A stretch of 64,000 bases of DNA from Rhodococcus rhodochrous (lineage in GTDB: Bacteria > Actinomycetota > Actinomycetes > Mycobacteriales > Mycobacteriaceae): assembly GCF_900187265.1 (NCBI RefSeq), contig NZ_LT906450.1, positions 1,913,444 through 1,977,443 of the forward strand, written 5' to 3'. The notes beneath the pieces are model-generated. The model did not search any database. It was given only the letters and a program-made list of their open reading frames with translations, and was not told the DNA's origin. Each line of letters opens with the position of its first letter. Within the stretch, counting starts at the first letter, position 1. A program made the translations under genes and the position numbers. Positions 1 to 8,573 of the stretch are shown one piece after another.

Positions 1-652
1 CCGGCACGGTGTACCCCTCGGGCGGGTTGCGGAAGAGTGCCGCACCGGCCAGCGACATCACGAGGTAGGCGATACCCAAGGGCAGGAAGGCGCTCGTGGG
101 GTCGTCCGGATTCCGGTCGATGAGCCACTGCGCGACCGGCGAGGTGAGCACGGCGCCGAACCCGAAACCGCCCACGGCGAGTCCGGTGATGAGACCGGTC
201 TTGTCGGGGAACCACTTCTGCAGCATGGCGATCGGGACGATGTACGCGAAGCCCAGCCCGAAGCCACTGATGATGCCGTATCCGAGGATGAGCAGCCAGT
301 AGTCGTCGGCTCCGTCGGTGAACGAGGCGAGGAGGATGCCGAGCGCGTAGATGATGCCGCCGATCAACGCGACGACCCGGGGACCTTTCAGGTCCTGCAG
401 TCGGCCACCGAGATAGGTGCCGATGAAGATCATGCCGATGGTGACGGTGAACGGCAGTGAGGCCCGGACCGTGCTCAGTTGCCAGGAGTCGGCGCTCTCG
501 AGGGCTCCGCCGAAGACCGACCACGCATAGACCGCGCCGATCGAGAACTGCAGCAACAGACCCCCGGCGACGAGGAGCCAGCGGAAGCTGCCCGGAGGCT
601 GTGCCGTCGGGGCGTCGCCGTGTGGTTCGCGCGTGGGCTTGCCGGAGTCCAT
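1..652 (-). CDS. OFA-family MFS transporter (oxalate/formate type), N-terminal half
   Basis: Membrane transporter of the major facilitator superfamily, truncated by the window edge: 217 residues are visible, about half of a usual 420-450 aa protein. The start ATG at 650-652 follows an AAGGAG ribosome site. About six hydrophobic segments are visible, and the last visible residues read NPPEGYTVPG, a loop typical of the OFA (oxalate/formate antiporter) branch. It lies 33 bases after the NrfD subunit gene on the same strand, so it is probably the last gene of the formate dehydrogenase operon. Family membership is fairly clear; formate or oxalate as substrate is an inference from the family name and the operon. 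Confidence 0.75.
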   Translation of the reverse strand, partial: MDSGKPTREPHGDAPTAQPPGSFRWLLVAGGLLLQFSIGAVYAWSVFGGALESADSWQLSTVRASLPFTVTIGMIFIGTYLGGRLQDLKGPRVVALIGGIIYALGILLASFTDGADDYWLLILGYGIISGFGLGFAYIVPIAMLQKWFPDKTGLITGLAVGGFGFGAVLTSPVAQWLIDRNPDDPTSAFLPLGIAYLVMSLAGAALFRNPPEGYTVP

Positions 653-685
653 GCGTTCTCCTTCGTCCTGCCCGCGAGCCGGATC

Positions 686-1705
686 TCAGCTGCGGTAACG
701 AACGGGTTCCCCGCGATCGACTCGTTCACGCTGGGGAACGACGGTGTACTTGGGATCCTTCGCCGACGCGATGCCGGCCTCGTAGACTCCGACTCGCGTA
801 CACAGCGAACCGACCATGAGTGCGGCACCGGACACTGCCGACACCACCCGATTGCGGCGACCGACGAGTGCGCCGAGCGCGCCGGCCACCGTCAATGCCT
901 TACTGGCCTTCATCAGTCGCCCGGGGCGGCCCTGGTGGAGCGTCTCGGCCGACAGGCCCATCGACTTCTCCATCTGCTGCTCGGTCGCGAGTTCGACGAG
1001 CGCGCCGCCGACGGCGAAGGCGCGCGCCGGCCCGGCCTCGGCGACCGGTGCGCCCAACAGTCCGAGACCTCCCGATGCGGCGGCCGCGGACCCGCAGAAC
1101 ACGAAGGGAATCTCCTTGTAGGCGGAGTGCCATGCCGGAGTTGCGGTGTCGGACAACAGGACCCCGGTGTAGGCGGCGACCGGCGGTGCCGTCAGCGCAC
1201 CCACGATCCCGGCGGGCCGTCCGAGGGCGAGCAGCAGGCGCACCGGTCCGCGCTTCCATCGGGCGGGGAGCATCTCGGCAATCTCCGCGACCGCAGCGAG
1301 GCCCGCGAACGGACCGTGCAGCGACAGGATCCACGTACCGACCGACATCGGGGAGGTCGGTTTGGCGACCCGCAGCATGTTGAGGAATCGGCTCGGTTTG
1401 CCGAGATCGTGGACCAGCGCACCGACACTGACGAGCAGCGATGTGAGCGAGCCGAATCGGGCGACGCGACGGAGGGCGGGCCGCCCCGTGAGATCGGCAC
1501 CCGCAGCGAGCAGCGAACTGCCCGCGGCCACGCCACCGGTGAACAGATAGATCGCGATGTCGTGTTCCCACGGAGCCGGTTTCACGATCTGGCGCCCGTA
1601 ATAGGATTCGAAGTCGGCCTCCGGCACCATCACCCGGTCGCCGCCGCGACCACCTCCGGACCGGCGGGAGTTGCCCGGGCTGCCGCCGTGCTGCACCTGT
1701 GTCAT
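686..1705 (-). CDS. nrfD: NrfD/PsrC-type membrane anchor subunit of formate dehydrogenase
   Basis: Polytopic membrane protein of 339 aa that should anchor the formate dehydrogenase and pass electrons to the quinone pool. After a Gly/Arg-rich N-terminus it reads YYGRQIVKPAPWEHDIAIYL and then several hydrophobic helices, with LGKPSRFLNMLRV and SPMSVGTWIL segments characteristic of NrfD/PsrC proteins. Its ATG overlaps the stop of the upstream iron-sulfur subunit gene (TGATG), indicating translational coupling. The anchor is of the NrfD type rather than the cytochrome b (FdnI) type used by E. coli FDH-N; no haem-binding histidine pattern was recognised. Confidence 0.85.
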   Translation of the reverse strand: MTQVQHGGSPGNSRRSGGGRGGDRVMVPEADFESYYGRQIVKPAPWEHDIAIYLFTGGVAAGSSLLAAGADLTGRPALRRVARFGSLTSLLVSVGALVHDLGKPSRFLNMLRVAKPTSPMSVGTWILSLHGPFAGLAAVAEIAEMLPARWKRGPVRLLLALGRPAGIVGALTAPPVAAYTGVLLSDTATPAWHSAYKEIPFVFCGSAAAASGGLGLLGAPVAEAGPARAFAVGGALVELATEQQMEKSMGLSAETLHQGRPGRLMKASKALTVAGALGALVGRRNRVVSAVSGAALMVGSLCTRVGVYEAGIASAKDPKYTVVPQRERVDRGEPVRYRS

Positions 1706-2616
1706 CAGCGCCTCCTCAGGAACGACGCGGCGGCGCCCGCCAGCATCGCGACCGCTGCCACGGCGGCGCGGGTCCACATCTCCGGCAGATCCTTGGTCGT
1801 CACCACCGGATCCGGCGGCAAGCCGTAGACCTCCGGTTCGTCGAGGAGCAGGAAGAAGGCGCCGGTCCCGCCGACCCCGTCCTCGGGATCGTTGCCGTAG
1901 AGCCGTGCCTCGCTCACGCCGCGCTCGTGCAGGGCTGCCAGTCGTTCCTCGGCGCGGGCGCGCAGTTCCTCGACGTCGCCGTACTGGATCGACTCCGTGG
2001 GGCACGCCTGCGCGCAGGACGGGGTCTGGCCGTCGGTGAGCCGGTCGTAGCAGAGCGTGCACTTCTGGGCGATACCGACCTTCGGGTCGCCCTCCGGACC
2101 CTTGCGGCGGTCGATGACGCCGTACGGGCACGCGGCCACGCAGTATCCGCAGCCGTTGCAGATGTCGTCCTGCACGACCACCGTGCCGAACTCGCTGCGG
2201 AACAGCGACCCGGTCGGGCACACGTCGAGGCACGCCGCGTGGGTGCAGTGCTTGCACACGTCCGAGGACATCAACCAGCGGAAGTCCGGCTTCTCCTCCT
2301 CCGGAAGTTCCGTCGGGGTCGCGCCGACGGTCGGCATCCCCAGCGAGACCGGGGGTTTCGACTCCGCGGGGCGCTCGATGAAGGCGACGTGCCGCCACTG
2401 GTTGGCGTTGAGCGAATGACTGTTGTCGTACGAGGTGCCGAGCATCGCGAAGAGGTTCTCGGGGACGTCGTTCCACTCCTTGCAGGCCACCTCGCAGGCC
2501 TTGCATCCGATGCACACGCTGGTGTCGGTGAAGAAGCCCTTGCGAGCCGGCGGATCCTCGTACCCGGCATCGGGTGCCGGGTCGATCGGTCCGAAGAAGC
2601 TGTTGGGGCCGGTCAC
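1705..2616 (-). CDS. fdhB: formate dehydrogenase iron-sulfur (beta) subunit
   Basis: Electron-transfer subunit of 303 aa with four ferredoxin-type cysteine groups, in order CIGCKACEVACK, CKHCTHAACLDVCP, CNGCGYCVAACP and CTLC...CAQACP, enough for four [4Fe-4S] clusters. A hydrophobic helix near the C-terminus, TRAAVAAVAMLAGAAASFL, should tether it to the membrane as in FdnH-like subunits. The GTG start overlaps the stop of fdhA (GTGA) and its stop overlaps the start of the NrfD subunit gene, so the three subunits are translated as one coupled unit. It carries electrons from the molybdenum subunit to the membrane anchor. Confidence 0.92.
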   Translation of the reverse strand: MTGPNSFFGPIDPAPDAGYEDPPARKGFFTDTSVCIGCKACEVACKEWNDVPENLFAMLGTSYDNSHSLNANQWRHVAFIERPAESKPPVSLGMPTVGATPTELPEEEKPDFRWLMSSDVCKHCTHAACLDVCPTGSLFRSEFGTVVVQDDICNGCGYCVAACPYGVIDRRKGPEGDPKVGIAQKCTLCYDRLTDGQTPSCAQACPTESIQYGDVEELRARAEERLAALHERGVSEARLYGNDPEDGVGGTGAFFLLLDEPEVYGLPPDPVVTTKDLPEMWTRAAVAAVAMLAGAAASFLRRR

Positions 2617-5600
2617 TCGTCCTCCTCCGGGGGATGTCGGTCGTCCGAAGCCTCCGGGGCACGTGGGTCGTCCGAGGCCGTATCGCCGTCCGGGACCGTC
2701 ACGATGGGTGGGTACACGTGATCGGTTACCCCGGCCCGCCGCGCATATCCCTCGACGTACTCCCGCAGTGCCGCTCCGGACGGTCGGCGTCCGGCCCGGA
2801 CGTCGCACGTACCGACCTTGGTCTCCTGGATGAGCACGTTGGGGTCCAACGTGATTCCGAACAGATCGTTGGTCGAGTCGCCGGTCACCATGCCGCCGCT
2901 GCCCCAGTGATAGGGCATCCACACCTGGTGGACGGTCCGTCCCTCCACCTTCAGCGGGCGCAACCGCTCGGTCACCAGCACCCGGCCCTCGATCGCGGAG
3001 CGGGCGGTGACGACGTGGCACCAACCCATGTGCTCGAGTCCGCGTTCGGCCGCCAGGGCGGGGGAGACCTCCACGAACATCTCCGGTTGCAGTTCGGCGA
3101 GATGTTCGAGATAGCGGCTCATGCCGCCGGCGGTGTGGTGCTCGGTGAGACGGCTCGTCGTGAACACGAAGGGGAACACGTCGATGTGGTCCTCCGGCGG
3201 CGCCGGATTCATCGGGTTGTCGTCGCGGCGGTACTCCTTGCGCGTCGGGTTGGCCTGCTGCGCGTAGAGCGGGTTGCGGAAGGGCGACTCCACCGGTTCG
3301 TAGTGCGTCGGCATCGGACCGTCGACGAGCCCCTGCGGCACGTAGAGGGCACCCTTGCCGTCGCCCTGCATGATGAACGGGTCGATCCCCTCGAGCGCCT
3401 CGACACCGTCGGCGCCTTCGGGGGAGCGATAGCTCGGCGGCTTCGTCTTCTCGAAGTCCGGAACGTCCGCACCCGTCCACTGCTGCGCGTCGTCGTCCCA
3501 CCACACGTAGGCCTTGCGTTCGCTCCACGGCCGGCCCTCGGGGTCGGCGGAGGCCCGGTTGTAGAGAATGCGGCGGTTCATCGGCCACGCCCAGCCCCAC
3601 TCGGGAGCCACGAACGACTGCTCGTGCCGGGACTTGCGCCGGTTGGCCTGGTTGACGCCGTCGGCGTAGACCCCGGTGTAGATCCAGCAGCCACCGAGGG
3701 TGGAGCCGTCGTTCTTCATCTCGGTGAACGACGAGAGCGGCCGGCGGGTTGCGACGTCGTAGCCGTTGATCTCCATGAGCACCGCGTCGGCACTCGGCTC
3801 GTCGTACTCGCCGTGCACGGGGTAGTCCCACGCCAGGTCGAGCAGCGGACGGTCGCGCTCGTCGGTCGACTCGGCCAGACGCTCCCGCATCATGCGGCCG
3901 AGGTGGTAGAAGAACCACAGTTCCGAGCGACAGTCCTCCGGCGGCTCGACGGCCTTCTCCCGCCACTGCAGCATCCGCTGGGTCTGCGTGAAGGTGCCTT
4001 CCTTCTCGGCGTAGGAGGCCGCCGGGAAGAGGAACACCTCGGTGGCGCACTCCTCGGTCACGATCTCGCCGGTCTCGATCTCCGGTGAGTCCTTCCAGAA
4101 GTTGGCGCTCTCGATCTCGAACAGGTCGCGCACCACGAGCCAGTCGAGGTTCGCCATCCCGAGCCGCTGGGCGCGCCCGTGGGCGGAGCCGACGGCCGGG
4201 TTCTGCCCGAGGAGGAAGTAGCCCTTGACCTTTCCGTCGATCATGTCGAGCACCGAACGGTAGGTGCCGTGGTCGCCGGTGATCTTCGGCATGTAGTCGA
4301 AGCAGTAGTCGTTGTCGGCGGTCGCTGCGTCGCCCCAGTAGGCCTTGAGCAGGTTCACGGCGTAGGCGTCGGCCTTCGACCAGAAACCCTTGCTTCCGGG
4401 GTTGCGGACACTGTCGACCCAGTCCGTGAACGAGTGGTGCTTGTTCGCGTCGGGCATCGGCAGGTAGCCGGGCAACAGGTTGAACAGCGTCGGGATGTCG
4501 GTCGAGCCCTGGATACTGGCGTGACCGCGCAGCGCCATGATGCCTCCGCCGGGGCGGCCCATGTTGCCGAGCAGCAGCTGCAGGATCGCGCCGGTACGGA
4601 TGTACTGCACACCGACACTGTGCTGGGTCCAGCCCACGCTGTAGACGAGCGCCGTCGTCCGCTCCCGGCCGGAGTTCTCGGTCCACGCGCGGCAGACGTC
4701 GAGGAAGTCCTCCTGCGAGACGCCGCACACCTGCTCGACCATCTCGGGGGTGTAGCGGGCGAAGTGCCGCTTGAGCACCTGGTAGACGCACCGCGGGTGC
4801 TGCAGCGTCTCGTCGCGCCTCGGGTGGCTCGCCGTCTGCATGCCGTGCGCCTCGTTCTGCAGGCCCGCGGCCGTCTCCCGATGCTCGGCGTGCTCTTCGG
4901 AGCCGTTGGCCTGCGACTTGTGCAGGTCGCCGGATTCGTCCTCCACGTCGTACTGCCAGCTCGTCGGATCGTAGGTCCGCTTCTCGGGGTCGAAGCCCGA
5001 GAAGAGCCCGTCGAGATCGTCGGTGTCCTCGAACTTGTCGCTGACGAGCACCGCGGCGTTCGTGTAGTTGACGACGTACTCGCGGAAGTCCAGCTCGTTG
5101 CTCAGGATGTAGTTGACGATGCCGCCGAGGAAGGCGATGTCGCTGCCGACCCGGATCGGGACGTGCTTGTCCGCCACCGCGCTGGTACGGGTGAAGCGCG
5201 GGTCGATGTGGATGACGCGGGCACCACGCTTCTGGGCCTCCACGACCCACTGGAAGCCCACCGGGTGGGCCTCGGCCATGTTGGAACCCTGGATGATGAT
5301 GCAGTCAGCGTTCGCCAGGTCGGCTGTGTAGCCGGTGGCACCGCCGCGCCCGAAGCTGGTCCCCAGACCGGGGACGGTGGCGGAGTGTCATATGCGGGCC
5401 TGATTCTCGATCTGGACCGCCCCCATCGCTGTGAACAGCTTCTTGATGAGGTAGTTCTCCTCGTTGTCCAGCGTGGCACCGCCGAGACTGGCGATACCCA
5501 TCGTGCGCCGGACACGGTGGCCCTTGTCGTCGAATTCCTGCCAGGTCTCGCGGCGGGTCTTCAGCACGCGGTCGACGACCATCTCCATGGCCGTGTCGAG

Positions 5601-5957
5601 ATCGAGGTCTTCCCATTCGGTGCCGTAGGGCCGGCGGTAGCGGACCCGGGTCTCGCGTAGCTCGCTGGTGACGAGGTTCTTGCTCGCCGAACCCTTGGGA
5701 CACAGGCGCCCGCGGTTCACCGGACTGTCGGGATCGCCCTCGATCTGGACGACCTTGTCGTCCTTGACGAAGATCTTCTGTCCGCATCCGACAGCGCAGT
5801 AGGGGCACACGCTGCGGGCGACACGATCGGCGGTGGAGGTGCGCGGTTCGATCTCCTCGGTACGACGGGACCGTGCGGCCTTGCCGCGTCCGAGCAGATC
5901 CTTCCCGAGGAACTGGCGCAGGACGGGCCAGGGGAGGGACGTGTCCTTCTCCGCCAT
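2613..5957 (-). CDS. fdhA: selenocysteine-containing formate dehydrogenase, catalytic (alpha) subunit
   Basis: Molybdopterin-dependent formate dehydrogenase that oxidises formate to CO2; 1114 aa if the TGA at 5388-5390 is read as selenocysteine (residue 190). The context is QARI-Sec-HSATVPGLGTSFGRG, matching the active-site Sec-His of E. coli FdnG/FdhF. Homology runs without a break on both sides of the TGA and frame is kept. The N-terminal [4Fe-4S] site is Cys51, 54, 58 and 86 (CPYCAVGC...CPKG). The start ATG has an AAAGGAG site six bases upstream. No twin-arginine signal peptide is seen at the N-terminus, unlike E. coli FdnG, so the catalytic side may face the cytoplasm. Ordinary gene callers would split this gene in two (about 2613-5279 and 5388-5957). 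Confidence 0.95.
5359..5390 (-). promoter_or_regulatory. bacterial SECIS element directing selenocysteine insertion in fdhA
   Basis: Reading the minus strand, the TGA at 5390-5388 is followed 18 bases later by an apical loop GGTCT closed by a perfect 6-bp stem GTCCCC/GGGGAC (5370-5375 with 5359-5364). The GGTC loop and its distance from the TGA correspond to the E. coli fdhF SECIS hairpin, which SelB binds. The hairpin lies within the coding sequence (Pro-Gly-Leu-Gly codons), as is usual in bacteria. Confidence 0.88.
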
Positions 5958-6060
5958 CTGTGCTCCTTTCCTGCGCTCTCGTTCCGAAGCTACCGTCTAC
6001 CCCCGCTTCGTGCCGGTTAATCCGGTGCAGGTGTGTCGGCATGTCCGACGATGAACGGGG

Positions 6061-7083
6061 TCAGCGCACCCGGATCGCGTGTTCGCCCGCGGGAACCACC
6101 TCGCCGACGACCGGATGACCGGGCAGCTCACCGACGACCAGCAGACCGCCGGACGTCTGGGCGTCGGCGAGCAGGAGCAGTTCGTCGTCGTCCACCTCGG
6201 AGTCGACCGCGTCGCGTACCCAGTCGAGATTGCGCCGGCTCCCGCCGGGGACGAATCCCTCCGCGAGCGACTCCCGCGCCCCGGCGACGTACGGCACGGC
6301 CGCGGAGTCGATCACGGCGGTCGTGCCGCTGGCCCGCATCATCTTCATCAGGTGCCCGAGCAGACCGAAACCGGTGACGTCGGTTGCGGCGCGGACACCG
6401 GCCTCGTGCGCGAGCTGCGCCGCCTCGCGGTTGAGTGTCGTCATCACCGCGACCGCTTCCTCGAAACGCTCGCCGGTGGCCTTGTGACGGTTGTTCAGGA
6501 TGCCGAGACCGAGCGGCTTGGTGAGGGTGAGCGGCAGGCCGGGCGTGGCAGCGTCGTTGCGCAGCAGGCGATCCGGATCGCCCAGACCGGTGACCGCCAG
6601 CCCGTACTTCGGCTCGCGGTCGTCGATGCTGTGCCCGCCGGCGAGATGGGCACCCGCCTCGGCGCACGCGTCGGCACCGCCGCGCATGACCTCGGCGGCG
6701 AGTTCGAACGGGATGAGCTCGCGCGGCCAGCCCAGGAGGTTGACCGCGATGATCGGCGTGCCACCCATCGCGTAGACGTCGGACATGGCGTTGGTGGCGG
6801 CGATCCGTCCCCAGTCGTAGGCGTCGTCGACGACCGGCGTGAAGAAGTCGGCCGTCACGATGACGGCCCGGCCGCTCCCGTCGGGCGCCGGTTCGATCCG
6901 GACCGCGGCACCGTCGTCGCCGTTCTCCACACCCACCAACAGTTCGCCGGCGGCCCGTCCACCCTGCAGACCGCCGAGCACCCGTTCGAGTTCACCCGGC
7001 GGAACCTTGCATGCGCAGCCGCCGCCGGCGGCGTACTGGGTGAGTCGGATGGCGCCCTCGGGAAGGTCGACGTGTGCGGTCAT
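6061..7083 (-). CDS. selD: selenide, water dikinase (selenophosphate synthetase)
   Basis: Makes selenophosphate from selenide and ATP, the selenium donor for SelA. It has 340 aa from the ATG at 7081-7083; an in-frame ATG four codons upstream is the alternative. The catalytic motif is GGGCACK, with Cys23 and Lys26 in the places of E. coli Cys17 and Lys20, so this SelD is the cysteine form and not itself a selenoprotein. Downstream are PurM/AIR-synthase-type segments such as DFFTPVVDD and GGHSIDD. It is on the same strand as fdhA, 103 bases upstream of it, and diverges from tRNA-Sec/selA/selB. A TATGTT box seven bases before the ATG suggests a leaderless transcript. Confidence 0.95.
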   Translation of the reverse strand: MTAHVDLPEGAIRLTQYAAGGGCACKVPPGELERVLGGLQGGRAAGELLVGVENGDDGAAVRIEPAPDGSGRAVIVTADFFTPVVDDAYDWGRIAATNAMSDVYAMGGTPIIAVNLLGWPRELIPFELAAEVMRGGADACAEAGAHLAGGHSIDDREPKYGLAVTGLGDPDRLLRNDAATPGLPLTLTKPLGLGILNNRHKATGERFEEAVAVMTTLNREAAQLAHEAGVRAATDVTGFGLLGHLMKMMRASGTTAVIDSAAVPYVAGARESLAEGFVPGGSRRNLDWVRDAVDSEVDDDELLLLADAQTSGGLLVVGELPGHPVVGEVVPAGEHAIRVR

Positions 7084-7090
7084 GAACCCA

Positions 7091-7096
7091 AACATA
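7091..7096 (-). promoter_or_regulatory. putative -10 box of a leaderless selD transcript
   Basis: TATGTT on the minus strand lies seven bases before the selD ATG at 7083, the spacing expected if transcription starts at the A of the start codon. No convincing -35 box was recognised. It supports 7083 over the longer start. Confidence 0.35.
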
Positions 7097-7129
7097 CGGG
7101 CGAGTCGTAACCGAGGGCCCGACTTCGGT

Positions 7130-7135
7130 TAGGGT
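7130..7135 (+). promoter_or_regulatory. putative -10 box for tRNA-Sec (selC-selA-selB unit)
   Basis: TAGGGT ends six bases before the first base of the tRNA-Sec acceptor stem (7142), matching the TANNNT -10 pattern common in actinobacteria. Only about 60 bases separate the divergent selD start and the tRNA. Confidence 0.35.
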
Positions 7136-7141
7136 GAGCGC

Positions 7142-7236
7142 GGAGGTGGTTCTCGTCTGGTGACGGTCGCGGTCTTCAAAACCGTTGTGGCCCAGTATCT
7201 GGGCTGGGCGGGTTCGATTCCCGTCCGCCTCCGCCA
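7142..7236 (+). tRNA. selC: tRNA-Sec (anticodon TCA)
   Basis: A 92-nt body plus encoded CCA (7234-7236). The acceptor arm has 8 bp (GGAGGTGG with CCGCCTCC, one G-U) and the T stem 5 bp, the extended geometry special to bacterial tRNA-Sec. The anticodon loop CTTCAAA carries TCA at 7176-7178. A long variable arm is formed by CCCAG/CTGGG, and the discriminator base is G. It reads the TGA of fdhA and lies just upstream of selA. Confidence 0.97.
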
Positions 7237-7268
7237 AATGTTTTCGTCGACCGTGGGATGAGGAGCGC

Positions 7269-8573
7269 GTGCCGGATCCGAGACGGGACGTTCCCCGCAC
7301 CGACCAGGTCCTGGCCGATCCGCGCCTGCGCGAGGCCGTCGACCGGCTCGGCGCCCGACTGGTCAAGCAGACCGTCGTCGCGGCCCAGCAACGGTGCCGC
7401 GACGGCGAGATCGGGCCCGACGCCGTCGCCGACGTCGCGGTCGCGTCGCTGCCGCAGCAGGCGACCACCCTGCGTCGCGTCGTCAACGCGACCGGCGTGG
7501 TGGTGCACACCAATCTCGGTCGCGCCCCGCTGTCCCGAGCGGCGGTCGAGGCGGTGTCCACCGCGGCGGGTGCCACCGACGTCGAACTCGACCTGGCCAC
7601 CGGCCGGCGCGGACGGCGAGGACGCGGCGCCCTCGAGGCGCTCGCCGAACAGGTACCCGACGCCGGCGGCGTCCACGTCGTCAACAACGGTGCCGCGGCT
7701 CTCGCCCTGGTCACCCGGGTGCTCACACGCGGTGGTCGCTCGATCGTGATCGCACGGGGCGAACTGGTCGAGATCGGCGACGGCTTCCGGATCCCGGAAC
7801 TGCTGGAATCCGTGGGCGCGACGCTGCGTGAGGTCGGCACCACCAACCGCGTGCGCCTGAGCGACTATGCCGCGGCCGTCGACGACGACACCGCCTTCGT
7901 CCTCAAGGTGCATCCCTCGAACTTCACCGTCAGCGGCTTCACGTCGTCGGTGTCGGTCCGGGAACTCACCGGACTCGGACCGCCCGTCGTGGTCGACATC
8001 GGATCGGGTCTGCTCGCCCCGCATCCGCGGCTGCCGAACGAACCCGACGCCACCACCGCGCTGCGTGCCGGCGCCGACCTGGTGACCGCCTCGGGCGACA
8101 AGCTCCTCGGCGGTCCGCAGGCCGGCCTGCTGCTCGGGCGGGCCGAACTCGTGGAACGCCTGCGGCGCGACCCGTTCGCGCGGGCGCTGCGCGTCGACAA
8201 GCTCACCCTGGCCGCTCTCGAAGCGACCCTGACGGGACCGATGCCACCCGTGGCGTCGGCGCTGGCCTCCCGCCCGGAGGATCTCCGCGCCCGCGCACAG
8301 GCGATCTGCGTGGCGTTGCCCTCGGAGTGCCACCCCGAGGTGGTCGACTCCGACGGCGTCGTCGGGGGCGGCGGCGCCCCGGACGTCGTCCTGCCGAGCG
8401 TCGCGATCGCCCTGCCCGAACATCTCGCACTCCCGTTGCGGCTCGGTGAGCACCCCGTGGTCGGCCGCGTCGAACGCGGCCGGTTGCTGCTCGACCTGCT
8501 CGCGGTCGACCCCGCCGAGGACGGCGAGCTGATCGACGCCGTGACGCGCGTGGCTACTCGCGAAGGATCCTGA
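7269..8573 (+). CDS. selA: L-seryl-tRNA(Sec) selenium transferase
   Basis: Converts seryl-tRNA(Sec) to selenocysteinyl-tRNA(Sec) using selenophosphate; a PLP enzyme. It has 434 aa from the GTG at 7269, chosen for the GAGGAG just upstream and the N-terminus PDPRRDVPRTDQVL, which matches SelA proteins. Core segments include VVNATGVVVHTNLGRAPLS and VVDIGSGLL, and the PLP lysine is Lys278 in SGDKLLGGPQAG. The gene starts 32 bases after tRNA-Sec, and its stop overlaps the selB start (TGATG). Confidence 0.96.
   Translation: MPDPRRDVPRTDQVLADPRLREAVDRLGARLVKQTVVAAQQRCRDGEIGPDAVADVAVASLPQQATTLRRVVNATGVVVHTNLGRAPLSRAAVEAVSTAAGATDVELDLATGRRGRRGRGALEALAEQVPDAGGVHVVNNGAAALALVTRVLTRGGRSIVIARGELVEIGDGFRIPELLESVGATLREVGTTNRVRLSDYAAAVDDDTAFVLKVHPSNFTVSGFTSSVSVRELTGLGPPVVVDIGSGLLAPHPRLPNEPDATTALRAGADLVTASGDKLLGGPQAGLLLGRAELVERLRRDPFARALRVDKLTLAALEATLTGPMPPVASALASRPEDLRARAQAICVALPSECHPEVVDSDGVVGGGGAPDVVLPSVAIALPEHLALPLRLGEHPVVGRVERGRLLLDLLAVDPAEDGELIDAVTRVATREGS

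Noticed and set aside
479-1828. Long plus-strand open frame opposite the NrfD gene
   Set aside because: Arg/Gly-rich composition typical of antisense frames in GC-rich DNA, no family features and no ribosome site; the minus-strand gene has clear membrane helices.
5388-5390. In-frame stop that could mean fdhA is a pseudogene or frameshifted
   Set aside because: The frame and homology continue on both sides, the position is the catalytic selenocysteine, a SECIS hairpin follows, and the full Sec machinery is adjacent.
4179-5660. 493-codon plus-strand frame opposite fdhA
   Set aside because: Shadow of fdhA on the other strand; it even bridges the TGA region but has no recognisable domain.
6061-7083. 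SelD as a second selenoprotein
   Set aside because: The catalytic position is a Cys codon (GGGCACK) and no in-frame TGA is present.
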